64,000 bases of DNA from assembly GCA_964006375.1 (NCBI GenBank), contig OZ023266.1, forward strand, positions 155,999,792-156,063,791. The letters run 5' to 3'. This stretch comes from Tillus elongatus (taxonomy: Eukaryota; Arthropoda; Insecta; Coleoptera; Cleridae). Positions within the stretch are counted from its first letter, which is position 1, and every line of letters starts with the position of its first letter. Positions 47,496-61,554 of the stretch are shown piece after piece. Made by a program: the position numbers and the translations under genes. The notes under the pieces were generated by a model that was not told where the DNA came from, searched no databases, and saw nothing but the letters and a program-made list of their open reading frames with translations.

Positions 47496-50400
47496 TTTTT
47501 TTTTTTTTTTAATGTCAACAACACACCACGAGGGCTTACAGCCTAAATACTATCGTACCGTGGGTGTTGACAAGGAGGAAAGAGGCAGCTTGTTAATTCT
47601 GGACTTGAAGGTTTGGAGGTTCGGAGGAGAAGGAAAAACATGTGCCGGCAAGGAATTCCACAACTTGGAAGTCCTCGGGACAAAAGAGCGGGCATAACAA
47701 GATGTTCTATGTCTGGTGACCTGGACATTAAAAGGGTGCATTCGCTCTGTTCCCCTGGTAGATCTGCTGGGGGCAGCAGGTGGGGGAATTATGGAGGAAA
47801 GCTCCTCTGAGCAGTGCCCGTGCAGATATCTATAAAAGAGAGAGAGGTCACCAACGGCACGTCGGTGGGCAAGGGATGGAAGCCTTTGGGTGAGGGTAGG
47901 GTCACCGATGAGACGTATAGCTCTCTTTTGAATGGAGTCCAGGATAGCGAGTGTAGAAGCGGCAGCTGCACCCCAGATGTGGGAGCAGTATTCGAGGTTT
48001 GGCCTTATTTGTGAAGTGTATAAGGTATAGAGATTAGTTGGTGAAAAGTACTTGCGAGCCCGGAAGAGGAAACCCAATTTCTTAGCAGCCGCTTCTGCAA
48101 TTGATGTAACATGTTGGTGCCAATTAAGATTTCGATCCACAGAAATGCCAACAAGAGAAAAGGACTCATTACTTTGAATAACTTGGTTGTTCATTGTGAT
48201 GGGTCTAGGGCTGCTGTATCTCTTGTGAGAGAGAAAGCAAGACTTAGTTTTGGTGGGGTTGAATTGTACAAGATTTCTACTTCCCCAGTCTAATATTTTT
48301 TGGAGGTCTACGGAGACAGAACTCTCCATGAGTCTGCGATCCTCATCTAATTGGGCTAAAGAGACAGGCTTAGAATATTGTATGTTTGAGTGGAGGGTGC
48401 TGTCGTCCGCGTAACTGTGAACTGGGTTGGATGTGCTAGAGAGGAGGTCATTGATGTGGAGAAGAAACAAAGTAGGGGCTAAAGCTGAACCTTGAGGAAC
48501 TCCTGCATTAATTGGATACAGTTTAGAGGAATGGCCATCCACAACAACAGATATGCTCCTGTTGGAGAGGAAATTTGCTGTCCAGGTACAAAGTTTTGGT
48601 GGTAGGCCATAGGCCGGAAGTTTATTAAGCAGCGCTGCGTGCCAGACCTGGTCGAATGCTTTAGATATGTCTAGAGCAACAATCTGGGATTCACCGTGTT
48701 GTTCCATAGACTTGTTCCAAGAATGGGTGACAAAGGAAAGGAGGTCGGCAGTCGATCTGCGCTGACGGAATCCATACTGCCTGTCATGGATTAGACTGTG
48801 TTTTTCAAGGAAATTTAGTAGTTCGGTGTTTATATACTTTTCCATCACTTTAGAGATGACTGAAAGGAGAGAAATAGGCCTGTAGTTGCTAGGAAGCGCT
48901 TTGGATCCTTTCTTGGGGATGGGTTGTACTCGAGCAGTTTTCCAGTTACTAGGGAATATGCCTTTATTGTAAGATATCTGAAACAGACGAGTCAGGACAG
49001 GAGCAAGTTCTGGAGCGCATTTTTTGAGAACAATTGCTGGGATCTCGTCAAGGCCAGAGGCTTTCCTGGTATTAAGAGAAGAGAGCATCTTTCGTACCTT
49101 TTTAGTTTTGAAAATGATATCAGTCATTTTATGCGCGACATTGGGGACTGTTGGTGGTTGAACATTTGGAGGTGGGTTGAGAGTAGAATTTCCGGCGAAC
49201 AACGAAGCAAAAAGTTCAGCCTTGCCCAGGGCGGTAGAAACAATTTCATCACCTGAGACAAGAGGTGGGAACGTGCTCTTGCAGAAATTATTCCCAATAG
49301 ACTTAGCAAGAGTCCAGAAGGGTTTGCCGCCGTTGGAGCTTGAGAGGACTTTATTTTTGATGTGGTTATTAAACGAGTTTTTTGCCTCAGAAAGAATGCG
49401 GACATAGCGGTTTCTTGCGTCGTTGAATGCTTGACGATTTTCTTGACTGGGATTGTGTAGAAGCGTTTTGTGAGCTTTGACCTTTTCAAGTCTGGCCTTG
49501 CCACAGGATTTAGAGAACCAGTGCTTTTGAGTGGCTGAAGAGGTTTTCTGTGTACGTGGAATAAATAATTCCATGCCAGCTTGGATAATTTCGGTGACCT
49601 TTTGTGAGATATCAGAGGGGTCAGGATGAGAGAAGCAGACAGACGCCCATGGAAATGAGGAAAAGTAATCCCGCATTTCGTCCCAGTTTGCGGAGTTGTA
49701 GTGCCAAACGATACGTGGGTGTGATGACTGTGTGACCTCGGGTTGCATTGCACAGGAAGCAGTGACGATGCCGTGGTCTGAGCGACCAAGGTGGGCGGTG
49801 ACTGATATCTTATAGCATTCAAGATTTGTAGTAAGAAGGAGATCCAAGGGATTTGAGCTGTGTGTTGGGATACGAGGAAAGTAAGTAGGTTGCTGAACCA
49901 TATTGGCCAAAGAATTGCTGACTGCAAAGGCCTCCGCTGCTCTCCCTTGTGGATCGGTTTTTGAAGATCCTAGCCATTCCTTATTATGGACATTGAAGTC
50001 GCCAAGAATAGTGACCTCGGAGGAAGGATATTCAGAAATCAGATAGTCGGTTTTTTCAGAAAGGTAGTTAAAGAGCTGGACAAAGTTGTTGTCAGAAGGT
50101 GACCGGTAAATGCAACAGATGAATTTAGTTGCAGCCCTGAGAGAGAGTTTCATCCAAAGTATGTCTTTTCTTCCAGCTTCTAAATTGGGAAGTCTGGTGC
50201 AGGGTAGATTGCTACGGACGTATGCGCACACGCCTCCATGCAATCTAAAGGCAGTAAGGAGCTCATACCCCGGGAAATTAAGGTGATTAGTGGCTGTTTT
50301 GGCACTGATTTGTGTTTCGGTGAGGAAGAGGAGTTGGGGCCTGTTAGCCTGGAGGAAATGGTGGACGGAGTTCAGGTTAGAATTTAGGCCACATATATTC

Positions 50401-50803
50401 GAAAAGGATATGTTAAATCTTGATGTTGGCGCCCCCTGTACACCCCTCTCCCGGAGATCCGAATGGAGGGGTATTTTGCCTCCGGAATATTTTATACAAG
50501 GAGGAGCCATCATCATTTTTGCTTATAAGGGAAACCGACTCATACACCAGAACCGGAAACGTCCGTTGGGACTTCACCGGCCCCTTGATGTATGGGGTGG
50601 TACCTCCTCGGGCGTGAAAAAATCCTTTACTATTACATAAAGGAAAATTCCACTACCACCTGCTATGGATTGGATTGGATCAATGTCTACCCCTTTAAAA
50701 ATAAAATTAATAAAGGGACTATCAATTGTCCAGTAGTTATGATTTTCGACATAGTAGGAGGATACAAAACATTTTCATCATTTTGCAACCATGCCTATTG
50801 TCG
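47496..50803 (-). mobile_element. Jockey-type LINE, near-intact copy B
   Basis: From about 290 bp of 5' leader (50517-50803) through one long ORF to a 40-bp 3' UTR and poly(A) (T run 47496-47510). No ORF1 is present upstream, although the 5' boundary coincides with that of copy D (57196-60508) to within a few bases. That shared boundary suggests either a natural start of a one-ORF family or a shared truncated parent. Copies B and D look only a few percent apart. Confidence 0.9.
47550..50516 (-). CDS. Jockey-type ORF2: endonuclease / reverse transcriptase, 988 aa, open
   Basis: Makes the nicking endonuclease and reverse transcriptase used for target-primed insertion. The endonuclease comes first: NICGLNSNLNSVHHF (about residue 40), LLFLTETQIS (65), CCIYRSPSDNNF (135), TILGDFNVHNKEW (170), SNPLDLLLTTN (225) and SDHGIVTA. 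The reverse transcriptase follows: VQPIPKKGSKALPSNYRPIS (about 530), YGFRQRRSTADLLSF, ALDISKAFDQVWH (620), INAGVPQGSALAPTLFLLHI and HSYADDSTLHS (700). The C-terminus has NWHQHVTSIAEAAAKKLGFL and RTSKLWNSLPAHVF. All catalytic motifs are present and no stop interrupts the frame. The true start may be a later Met; the first 30 residues look like leader. There is no RNase H, as in Jockey. Confidence 0.92.
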   Translation of the reverse strand: MMMAPPCIKYSGGKIPLHSDLRERGVQGAPTSRFNISFSNICGLNSNLNSVHHFLQANRPQLLFLTETQISAKTATNHLNFPGYELLTAFRLHGGVCAYVRSNLPCTRLPNLEAGRKDILWMKLSLRAATKFICCIYRSPSDNNFVQLFNYLSEKTDYLISEYPSSEVTILGDFNVHNKEWLGSSKTDPQGRAAEAFAVSNSLANMVQQPTYFPRIPTHSSNPLDLLLTTNLECYKISVTAHLGRSDHGIVTASCAMQPEVTQSSHPRIVWHYNSANWDEMRDYFSSFPWASVCFSHPDPSDISQKVTEIIQAGMELFIPRTQKTSSATQKHWFSKSCGKARLEKVKAHKTLLHNPSQENRQAFNDARNRYVRILSEAKNSFNNHIKNKVLSSSNGGKPFWTLAKSIGNNFCKSTFPPLVSGDEIVSTALGKAELFASLFAGNSTLNPPPNVQPPTVPNVAHKMTDIIFKTKKVRKMLSSLNTRKASGLDEIPAIVLKKCAPELAPVLTRLFQISYNKGIFPSNWKTARVQPIPKKGSKALPSNYRPISLLSVISKVMEKYINTELLNFLEKHSLIHDRQYGFRQRRSTADLLSFVTHSWNKSMEQHGESQIVALDISKAFDQVWHAALLNKLPAYGLPPKLCTWTANFLSNRSISVVVDGHSSKLYPINAGVPQGSALAPTLFLLHINDLLSSTSNPVHSYADDSTLHSNIQYSKPVSLAQLDEDRRLMESSVSVDLQKILDWGSRNLVQFNPTKTKSCFLSHKRYSSPRPITMNNQVIQSNESFSLVGISVDRNLNWHQHVTSIAEAAAKKLGFLFRARKYFSPTNLYTLYTSQIRPNLEYCSHIWGAAAASTLAILDSIQKRAIRLIGDPTLTQRLPSLAHRRAVGDLSLFYRYLHGHCSEELSSIIPPPAAPSRSTRGTERMHPFNVQVTRHRTSCYARSFVPRTSKLWNSLPAHVFPSPPNLQTFKSRINKLPLSSLSTPTVR

Positions 50804-50805
50804 GT

Positions 50806-50958
<153 letters not shown>

Positions 50959-51870
50959 ACCAATAACTCAAAAAATAATGGACCGATCTTGATAAAATTT
51001 GCAGAGTACCTTCCTTTTGCAAGTGGCTTGGATAAGTTCGTTAGCCAGGAAAATCGGACCAGGTTTTCCCGGAAAATTTTGTGTTCTTTTATAAAAAAAA
51101 TCATATCTCCGGAAATAACAAAGTAAGGGCAACCAAATTTGGTACGCGTGTTTGTATTAGAAAGAGTGAACTCCGTACCAAAATTTAGGTTTATAGCTTT
51201 AAAGACAAAGAAGTTATGGGCAGTTAAAGCAATAAATGTTGGAGTTTTCCTCAAAACGTCAAACTCGCAATATTAAACGTCAAAATTGGCAATGTTTAGG
51301 CAAAGAATGTAAAACAAATACCATTTGTGAAAAGAAAATGTTGCAAGAAGACTGTTCTGCAAACCCTTAAGTTTCAGATTCAACCGTCATTGCCCTTCAT
51401 TTTACTAAAATGTTTACAGAAAATCCATTTCAAATAGACCCTTTCTCTGGTGCTTTGGCTGTCAGTTTAGTTAAGTTTGGTAGCTGTTTGGATATTTATT
51501 TGTAGGTTTAGTGAAATTTATGGTTTAACGGCCTATAATTTTTTTTAGCTAATTATCGTGGAACAAATTTGTTAATGCATTTTTGCATTTTTTATCGAAA
51601 TATGATGCGTTTATCTTAAAAAAAATCTGGACGCAGTAAGTGCGTTTTGGTTGCGAATTTTCGGTAAATTTGCAGTTAAGCTCCCGAACGCTTTTCAAAA
51701 CACTGTTTTATATATTTTCAAACAATAAATTTGTTTCAATGAAATACGATACATTGTTTCTACTATATAGGCAACCAAGTTTGATACCTGCTTTCATCAA
51801 AGAAAGACATTTGCTATTAAAAATATTTTAAAGAAAATTCGCTACCATAACGCACTTGCTGCGTCTCGAG

Positions 51871-52587
51871 ATTTTTTTTTATTTTGTAAGAATTTTTTAA
51901 ATTAAAACATCGTAACGTAGCAACGAGATTTTCCATGTAGTTATTATAAATACGTATAAATAAATTATCTACTCTCTGATGATGCTGTAAAGCAGCGAAA
52001 TTGGTCAGAGAAGAAAACACACCTGTGTGAAGCCAGAGAAATAGTCTGCACGTCTGTATTTAATATGGAACGGTTTCACCAAGTAAGGGCAACAACAATT
52101 AATGAACTACACCACCTACGTGTAATATTAAGAGGAAACACTCTCAGCTCATAAACATCAGACATGTCATCTTATATATGCAATTATCAGCTTTAGAAAA
52201 TATCGTTGAACCAAGATGTGAAATTTCTAGTCAGCATAATAAAATAATAAAATATATGACTAAAATAACAAATAAAAACTTTAAGAATATCTATCTCTTT
52301 AAGCAAGATTTCATATGTATGTACTATTCATCCGGTCAAGAAGTTACTTTCACTAATTTCGTAATAAGAAAACGGTACTTGTCGAGTCACTTTCTTCAAC
52401 ATTATCAATGGGTGAAATTATGGGTACCTCTTATATTATTATTATTGCTTGCTTAAACATTTCGTGTATGTAAAAGTCTCCTGCTGTTCGCAGGTGATTA
52501 TGCAATATTTGCTAAGAGCGGAAAATACTCGGCTAAACATAATATGTGGTGACTATCACTTTCTGACAGAAGATGTCTTTCTGTGTT
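51871..52587. other. Unassigned region with a hammerhead-like core
   Basis: At 51976-52000 the plus strand has CTGATGA, one base, a stem GCTG/CAGC and GAAA, enclosed by CTCTGA and TCAGAG. The remainder (52010-52587) has a 92-codon open stretch at 52178-52456 that I do not recognise (VEPRCEISSQHNKIIKYM) and probably is not a gene. Confidence 0.4.
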
Positions 52588-52629
52588 GTATTAGCGAATT
52601 AAAAAAAAATCGCTAATGAGGAGATATGT

Positions 52630-52699
<70 letters not shown>

Positions 52700-53912
52700 G
52701 ACCGATAACTCAAAAAATAATGGACCGATCTTGATCAAATCGGGTGAGTACCTTCCTTTTGCAAGTGGCTTGGATAAGTTGGTTATCCAGGAAAATCGGA
52801 CCAGGTTTTCGCGGAAAATTTTGTGTTTTCCTTCTTTAAAAAAATCATATCCGTAAATAACATAGTAAGGACAACCAAATTTGGTATTATAAAGAGTGAA
52901 CTCTGTACCAAAATTTAGGTCTCTAGCTTTAAAGACAAAGAAGTTATCGGCAGTTAAAGAAACAAATTTTGTAGTTTTCCTCAAAACGTCAAACTCGCAA
53001 TTTGAAACGTCAAAATTGCCAATGTTTAGGCAAAGAACGTGAAACAAATACGGATTGTGAAAAGAACATGTTGCAAGAAAAGTGTTCTGCGAGCCCTTAA
53101 CTTTTAGATTCAACCATCATTGCCCTTCATTTTACTAAAATATTTACAGAATATTCATTTCAAATAGACCCTTTCTCCAATACTTTGGCTGTCGGTTTAG
53201 TTAAGTTAATGCTTTCGCTGTAGGTTTAGTGAAGTTTATGGTTTAACGGTGTATAATTTTTAACTAATTTTCGTAAAACAAATTCGTTAATGCATTTTTG
53301 CATTTTTTATCGAACTATTATGCATGTTTGTAAGAAAAAATCTGGACGCAGTAAGCGCGTTTTGGTAGCGAATTTACATTAAATCCTTCAAATTTCAATA
53401 ACTCAATTTGTTATTAACGTAAGTTATGTTGGTTAAGAAACCAACATTTAACTTTATTTTCGGAAAATTATTTCTACAATTACCATAAGTCGTTGTTGAT
53501 AGAAATTTTCTTTTTTTTTTAATCGAACACATTATTGCTTTTTTGCATTTTTCATCGAAATATAATGCATGTTTGTAAGAAAAGAAATTCGGGACGCAGC
53601 AAATGCGTTATGGTAGCGAATTTTGATTAAATGCTTCAAATTTGAATAGCTCAAATTGCTATTAACCTATAAGGTTGACCAGGAAATCAGTTTTTTCGGG
53701 TACACTTTAAGTTTACTTTCGTAAATTTTTGTACATTTTCAAACAATAAAGTTGTTTTGATGAAACATGGCACATTGTTTCTGCTATATAGGTTATACTG
53801 GTAACCAAATTTGATGCCTGCTTTCTTTAAAAAAACACACATATTTGCTATTTAAAAACATTTAAATGAAAATTTTCTACCATAACGCACTTGCTGCGTC
53901 CCGAACCTTTTT
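52588..53912 (+). mobile_element. Family H, reference copy with both ends
   Basis: The clearest plan of the family. 5' palindrome AGCGAATT...AATCGCTAATGAGGAGAT (52590-52625); (TA)n tract; tail beginning CCGATAACTCAAAAAATAAT; a long AT-rich body with constant landmarks (CAAAACGTCAAACTCGC, AATGTTTAGGCAAAGAA, ATAGACCCTTTCTC); then CTGGACGCAGTAAGCGCG at 53341, ATAGGTTATACTGGTAACCA, a subterminal GAAAATTTTCTACC and the end hairpin ACGCACTTGCTGCGT at about 53886-53900. It has no conserved reading frame among copies, so it is non-autonomous. The plan resembles Helentron-associated (DINE-1/HINE-like) elements. Confidence 0.7.
52632..52697. repeat. (TA)n microsatellite
   Basis: Internal TA tract of the reference family H copy. 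Confidence 0.99.
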
Positions 53913-56665
<2,753 letters not shown>

Positions 56666-56930
56666 TTTAAAAACTTCCATTGTTTAGATGTTTATCTACG
56701 ATTTATTTAAATAGTATACTAGTACAGGTAATGCTTACAGAATTTGAAGTGATGTCGAGGATTATTTTATTATTAATTTCGAATAACTTTATTTTTCTTT
56801 GATAAAAGGCTTGAACATTAGTATACAACCACATCTATGTTCTTTTAACTTGTAGATTTTCGTTTCAATCACGTAAACGGTTTGAAAGATATTGCGTTTT
56901 AAAAAATAACATTAACATTAACAAAATGAG
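56666..56930. other. No recognised feature
   Basis: AT-rich; nothing recognised. Confidence 0.5.
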
Positions 56931-56981
56931 GGTAATTCCCAAGTGAAGAATCAGTGAAGGATTTTTTTTGAGTTATCGGTA

Positions 56982-57052
<71 letters not shown>

Positions 57053-57195
57053 TTTTAACTGACCCTGGATATGGGTTGCATGCGCCCTAATTCGTGCTCA
57101 TTTGAAGAAATTTTACGACAGGCTTATTTACATATTTTAAGTTTATTTTCGAACATTTTTTGTACTTTTTCAAACAATAAAGTTATTTTTATGAA
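56931..57195 (-). mobile_element. Family H fragments around a (TA)n tract
   Basis: Short tail (TTTTTTGAGTTATCGGTAGG), TA tract, head piece ACTGACCCTGGATATGGGTT, then a plus-oriented internal piece (CAAACAATAAAGTTATTTTT) cut by Jockey copy D. Confidence 0.6.
56983..57048. repeat. (TA)n microsatellite
   Basis: TA tract between the family H tail and head pieces. Confidence 0.99.
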
Positions 57196-60100
57196 TTTTT
57201 TTTTTTTTTTTTTTAAGTCAACAACACACCACGAGGGCTTACAGCCTAAATACTATCGTACCGTGGGTGTTGACAAGGAGGAAAGAGGCAGCTTGTTAAT
57301 TCTGGACTTGAAGGTTTGGAGGTTCGGAGGAGAAGGAAAAACATGTGCCGGCAAGCAATTCCACAACTTGGAAGTCCTCGGGACAAAAGAGCGGGCATAA
57401 CAAGATGTTCTATGTCTGGTGACCTGGACATTAAAAGGGTGCATTCGCTCTGTTCCCCTGGTAGATCTGCTGGGGGCAGCAGGTGGGGGAATTATGGAGG
57501 AAAGCTCCTCTGAGCAGTGCCCGTGCAGATATCTATAAAAGAGAGAGAGAGGTCGCCAACGGCACGTCGGTGGGCAAGGGATGGAAGCCTTTGGGTGAGG
57601 GTAGGGTCACCGATGAGACGTATAGCTCTCTTTTGAATGGAGTCCAGGATAGCGAGTGTAGAAGCGGCTGCTGCACCCCAGATGTGGGAGCAGTATTCGA
57701 GGTTTGGCCTTATTTGTGAAGTGTATAAGGTATAGAGATTAGTTGGTGAAAAGTATTTGCGAGCCCGGAAGAGGAAACCCAATTTCTTAGCAGCCGCTTC
57801 TGCAATTGATGTAACATGTTGGTGCCAATTAAGATTTCGATCCACAGAAATGCCAACAAGAGAAAAGGACTCATTACTTTGAATAACTTGGTTGTTCATT
57901 GTGATGGGTCTAGGGCTGCTGTATCTCTTGTGAGAAAGAAAGCAAGACTTAGTTTTGGTGGGGTTGAATTGTACAAGATTTCTACTTCCCCAGTCTAATA
58001 TTTTTTGGAGGTCTACGGAGACAGAACCCTCCATGAGTCTGCGATCCTCATCTAATTGGGCTAAAGAGACAGGCTTAGAATATTGTATGTTTGACTGGAG
58101 GGTGCTGTCGTCCGCGTAACTGTAAACTGGGTTGGATGTGCTAGAGAGGAGGTCATTGATGTGGAGAAGAAACAAAGTAGGGGCTAAAGCTGAACCTTGA
58201 GGAACTCCTGCATTAATTGGATACAGTTTAGAGGAATGGCCATCCACAACAACAGATATGCTCCTGTTGGAGAGGAAATTTGCTGTCCAGGTACAAAGTT
58301 TTGGTGGTAGGCCATAGGCCTGAAGTTTATTAAGCAGCGCTGCGTGCCAGACCTGGTCGAATGCTTTGGATATGTCTAGAGCAACAATCTGGGATACACC
58401 GTGTTGTTCCATAGACTTGTTCCAAGAATGGGTGACAAAGGAAAGGAGGTCGGCAGTCGATCTGCGCTGACGGAATCCATACTGCCTGTCGTGGATTAGA
58501 CTGTGTTTTTCAAGGAATTTTAGTAGTTCGGTGTTTATATACTTTTCCATCACTTTAGAGATGACTGAAAGGAGAGAAATAGGCCTGTAGTTGCTAGGAA
58601 GCGCTTTGGATCCTTTTTTGGGGATGGGTTGTACTCGAGCAGTTTTCCAGTTACTAGGGAATATGCCTTTATTGTAAGATATCTGAAACAGACGAGTCAG
58701 GACAGGAGCAAGTTCTGGTGCGCATTTTTTGAGAACAATTGCTGGGATCTCGTCAAGGCCAGAGGCTTTCCTGGTATTAAGAGAAGAGAGCATCTTTCGT
58801 ACCTTTTTAGTTTTGAAAATGATATCAGTCATTTTATGCGCGACATTGGGGACTGTTGGTGGTTGAACATTTGGAGGTGGGTTGAGAGTAGAATTTCCGG
58901 CGAACAACGAAGCAAAAAGTTCAGCCTTCCCCAGTGCGGTAGAAACAATTTCATCACCTGAGACGAGAGGTGGGAACGTGCTCTTGCAGAAATTATTCCC
59001 AATAGACTTAGCAAGAGTCCAGAAGGGTTTGCCGCCGTTGGAGCTTGAGAGGACTTTGTTTTTGATGTGGTTATTAAACGAGTTTTTTGCCTCAGAAAGA
59101 ATGCGGACATAGCGGTTTCTTGCGTCGTTGAATGCTTGACGATTTTCTTGACTGGGATTTTGTAGAAGCGTTTTGTGAGCTTTGACCTTTTCAAGTCTGG
59201 CCTTGTCACAGGATTTAGAGAACCAGGGCTTTTGAGTGGCTGAAGAGGTTTTCTGTGTACGTGGAATAAATAATTCCATGCCAGCTTGGATAATTTCGGT
59301 GACGTTTTGTGAGATATCAGAGGGGTCAGGATGAGAGAAGCAGACAGACGCCCATGGAAATGAGGAAAAGTAATCCCGCATTTCGTCCCAGTTTGCGGAG
59401 TTGTAGTGCCAAACGATACGTGGGTGTGATGACTGTGTGACCTCGGGTTGCATTGCACAGGAAGCAGTGACCATGCCGTGGTCTGAGCGACCAAGGGGGG
59501 CGGTGACTGATATCTTATAGCATTCAGGATTTGTAGTAAGAAGGAGATCCAAGGGATTTGAGCTGTGTGTTGGGATACGAGGAAAGTAAGTAGGTTGCTG
59601 AACCATATTGGCTAAAGAATTGCTGACTGCAAAGGCATCCGCTGCTCTTCCTTGTGGATCGGTTTTTGAAGATCCTAGCCATTCATTATTATGGACATTG
59701 AAGTCACCAAGAATAGTGACCTCGGAGGAAGGATATTCAGAAATCAGATGGTCGGTTTTTTCAGAAAGGTAGTCAAAGAGCTGAACTAAGTTGTTGTCAG
59801 AAGGTGACCGGTAAATGCAACAGATGAATTTAGTTGCAGCCCTGAGAGAGAGTTTTATCCATAGTATGTCTTTTCTTCCAGCTTCTAAATTGGGAAGTCT
59901 GGTGCAGGGTAGATTGCTACGGACGTATGCGCACACGCCTCCATGCAATCTAAAGGCAGTAAGGAGCTCATACCCCGGGAAATTAAGGTGATTAGTGGCT
60001 GTTTTGGCACTGATTTGGGTTTCGGTGAGGAAGAGGAGTTGGGGCCTGTTAGCCTGGAGGAAATGGTGGACGGAGTTCAGGTTAGAATTTAGGCCACATA

Positions 60101-60508
60101 TATTCGAAAAGGATATGTTAAATCTTGATGTTGGCGCCCCCTGTACACCCCTCTCCCGGAGATCCGAATGGAGGGGTATTTTGCCTCCGGAATATTTTAT
60201 ACAAGGAGGAGCCATCATCATTTTTGCTTATAAGGGAAACCGACTCATACACCAGAACCGGAAACGTCCGTTGGGACTTCACCGGCCCTTGATGTATGGG
60301 GTGGTACCTCCTCGGGCGTGAAAAAATCCTTTACTATTACATAAAGGAAAATTCCACTACCACCTGCTATGGATTGGATTGGATCAATGTCTACCCCTTT
60401 AAAAATAAGATTAATAAAGGGACTATCAATTGTCCAGTAGTTATGATTTTCGACATAGTAGGAGGATACAAAACATTTTCACCATTTTGCATCCATGCGT
60501 ATTGTCGG
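57196..60508 (-). mobile_element. Jockey-type LINE, near-intact copy D
   Basis: Same boundaries as copy B: poly(A) as a T run at 57196-57214, and a 5' end near TTGTCGGCA at 60508. It sits in different flanking sequence from copy B, so the two are separate insertions and not a segmental duplicate. Confidence 0.9.
57492..60221 (-). pseudogene. Jockey-type ORF2, frameshifted near its C-terminus
   Basis: Nearly identical to copy B over about 895 residues, with all endonuclease and reverse transcriptase motifs (TILGDFNVHNNEW, ALDISKAFDQVWH, VYSYADDSTLQS). A run AAAAGAGAGAGAGAGG near 57537 is one GA longer than in copy B, which shifts the frame after VGDLSL. The end becomes SFIDICTGTAQRSFPP, and the normal C-terminus (RTSKLWNCLPAHVF) continues in another frame at 57253-57444. 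The catalytic parts are complete, so partial activity cannot be excluded. Confidence 0.9.
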
Positions 60509-60522
60509 CAAGTACAGTAGAT

Positions 60523-61050
60523 TTTTAGTGAATTTTCTTAAAAAAATTCACTAATGAGGAGATCTCGACTTTCGAATTTTGAAAAAATTTCTTCAAATGA
60601 GCGCTATTTAGGAACCCTCGGAACCCAAATCTGAGGTCAGTTTCAGACTTTATATGTTTGAATAGCTCAATTTGCTATTAACCTATAAGGTTGACCAAAA
60701 AACGAGTTTTTTCGGGAACACTAAGTTTACTTTCGGAAATTTTTCTACATTTTCCAACAATAAAGTTATTTTGATGAAACATGGCACATTGTTTTTACTA
60801 TATAGATTATACTGCTAACCAAATTTTATGTCTGCTTTCTTAAAAAAACACACATTATTGCTATTAAAAAATAGTTTTATGAAAATTCACTACCATAACA
60901 CACTTGCTGCGTCCCGAGATTTTTTACTATATAGATTATACTGGTAACCAAATTTGATGCCTGCTTTCATTAAAAATAGGCATATTTGCTATTAAAAACA
61001 TTTAAATGAAAATTCACTACCATAGCGCACTTTCTGCGTCCAGGCTTTTC
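60523..61050 (+). mobile_element. Family H copy without a TA tract
   Basis: Perfect view of the 5' palindrome (TTTTTAGTGAATTTTCTTAA and its complement AAAAAAATTCACTAA), head to 60655 (GAACCCAAATCTGAGGTCAG), then directly the 3' blocks. Two hairpins appear, CACACTTGCTGCGTCCCG at 60899 and CGCACTTTCTGCGTCCAGG at 61026. Confidence 0.75.
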
Positions 61051-61204
61051 ATAAATGTGTAGAATAATTGACATACTGATATTATTCCATTTGACTGTTC
61101 CACACTTTATATTTTGTGTACAATTTTTAGAAATCTCCTCCATGATTTAGCCGAAGCTGATATCTGAAAAAATATATTTCCTAATGTTATATATTTTTGT
61201 TGTG

Positions 61205-61554
61205 TGTGTTGTTTCTTTAACGTCGGCCTATTTCCGCGACTATGGCCAATCACCGACGCCACGGAGCAGTTTCACCTCACTATCCGGAAAATGTTCCCGA
61301 ACTCCTGCCTTTCTGTAAGGGGGGTAGGGATCTTTAACGTGCCCAACATCGCATGGACACGGGACCGACTGCTTTACGGCCCCTCCGAAGGGCGGAACGT
61401 GCAGACATTCAACTTGATCAAATACAATGCCAGAACCTATGTTGATGTTAGTTTTACAGTTGGTACTGAAAAAGTGAAAGGAGTACCCTGGGATCGAACC
61501 CAGTACCCTTCGGTTCAGAGGCACATGTTCTTACCCCTAAACCACCGAGGTTCT
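61205..61554 (-). mobile_element. tRNA-derived SINE, copy 3
   Basis: A box TGGTTTAGGGGTAAG (about 61530-61546) and B box GGTTCGATCCC (about 61491-61502) on the minus strand; body as in the other two copies, ending GCCGACGTTAAAGAAAC and (CA)n. The flanks TTATATATTTTTG and TTACATGTTTTTG may be the target duplication. Confidence 0.9.

Noticed and set aside
48924..49256. Plus-strand frames antisense to the Jockey reverse transcriptase
   Set aside because: Shadows of the coding strand; all known motifs are on the minus strand.
52178..52456. 92-codon open frame as a gene
   Set aside because: Low-complexity Ile/Lys/Asn composition expected of AT-rich DNA, and no recognisable domain.
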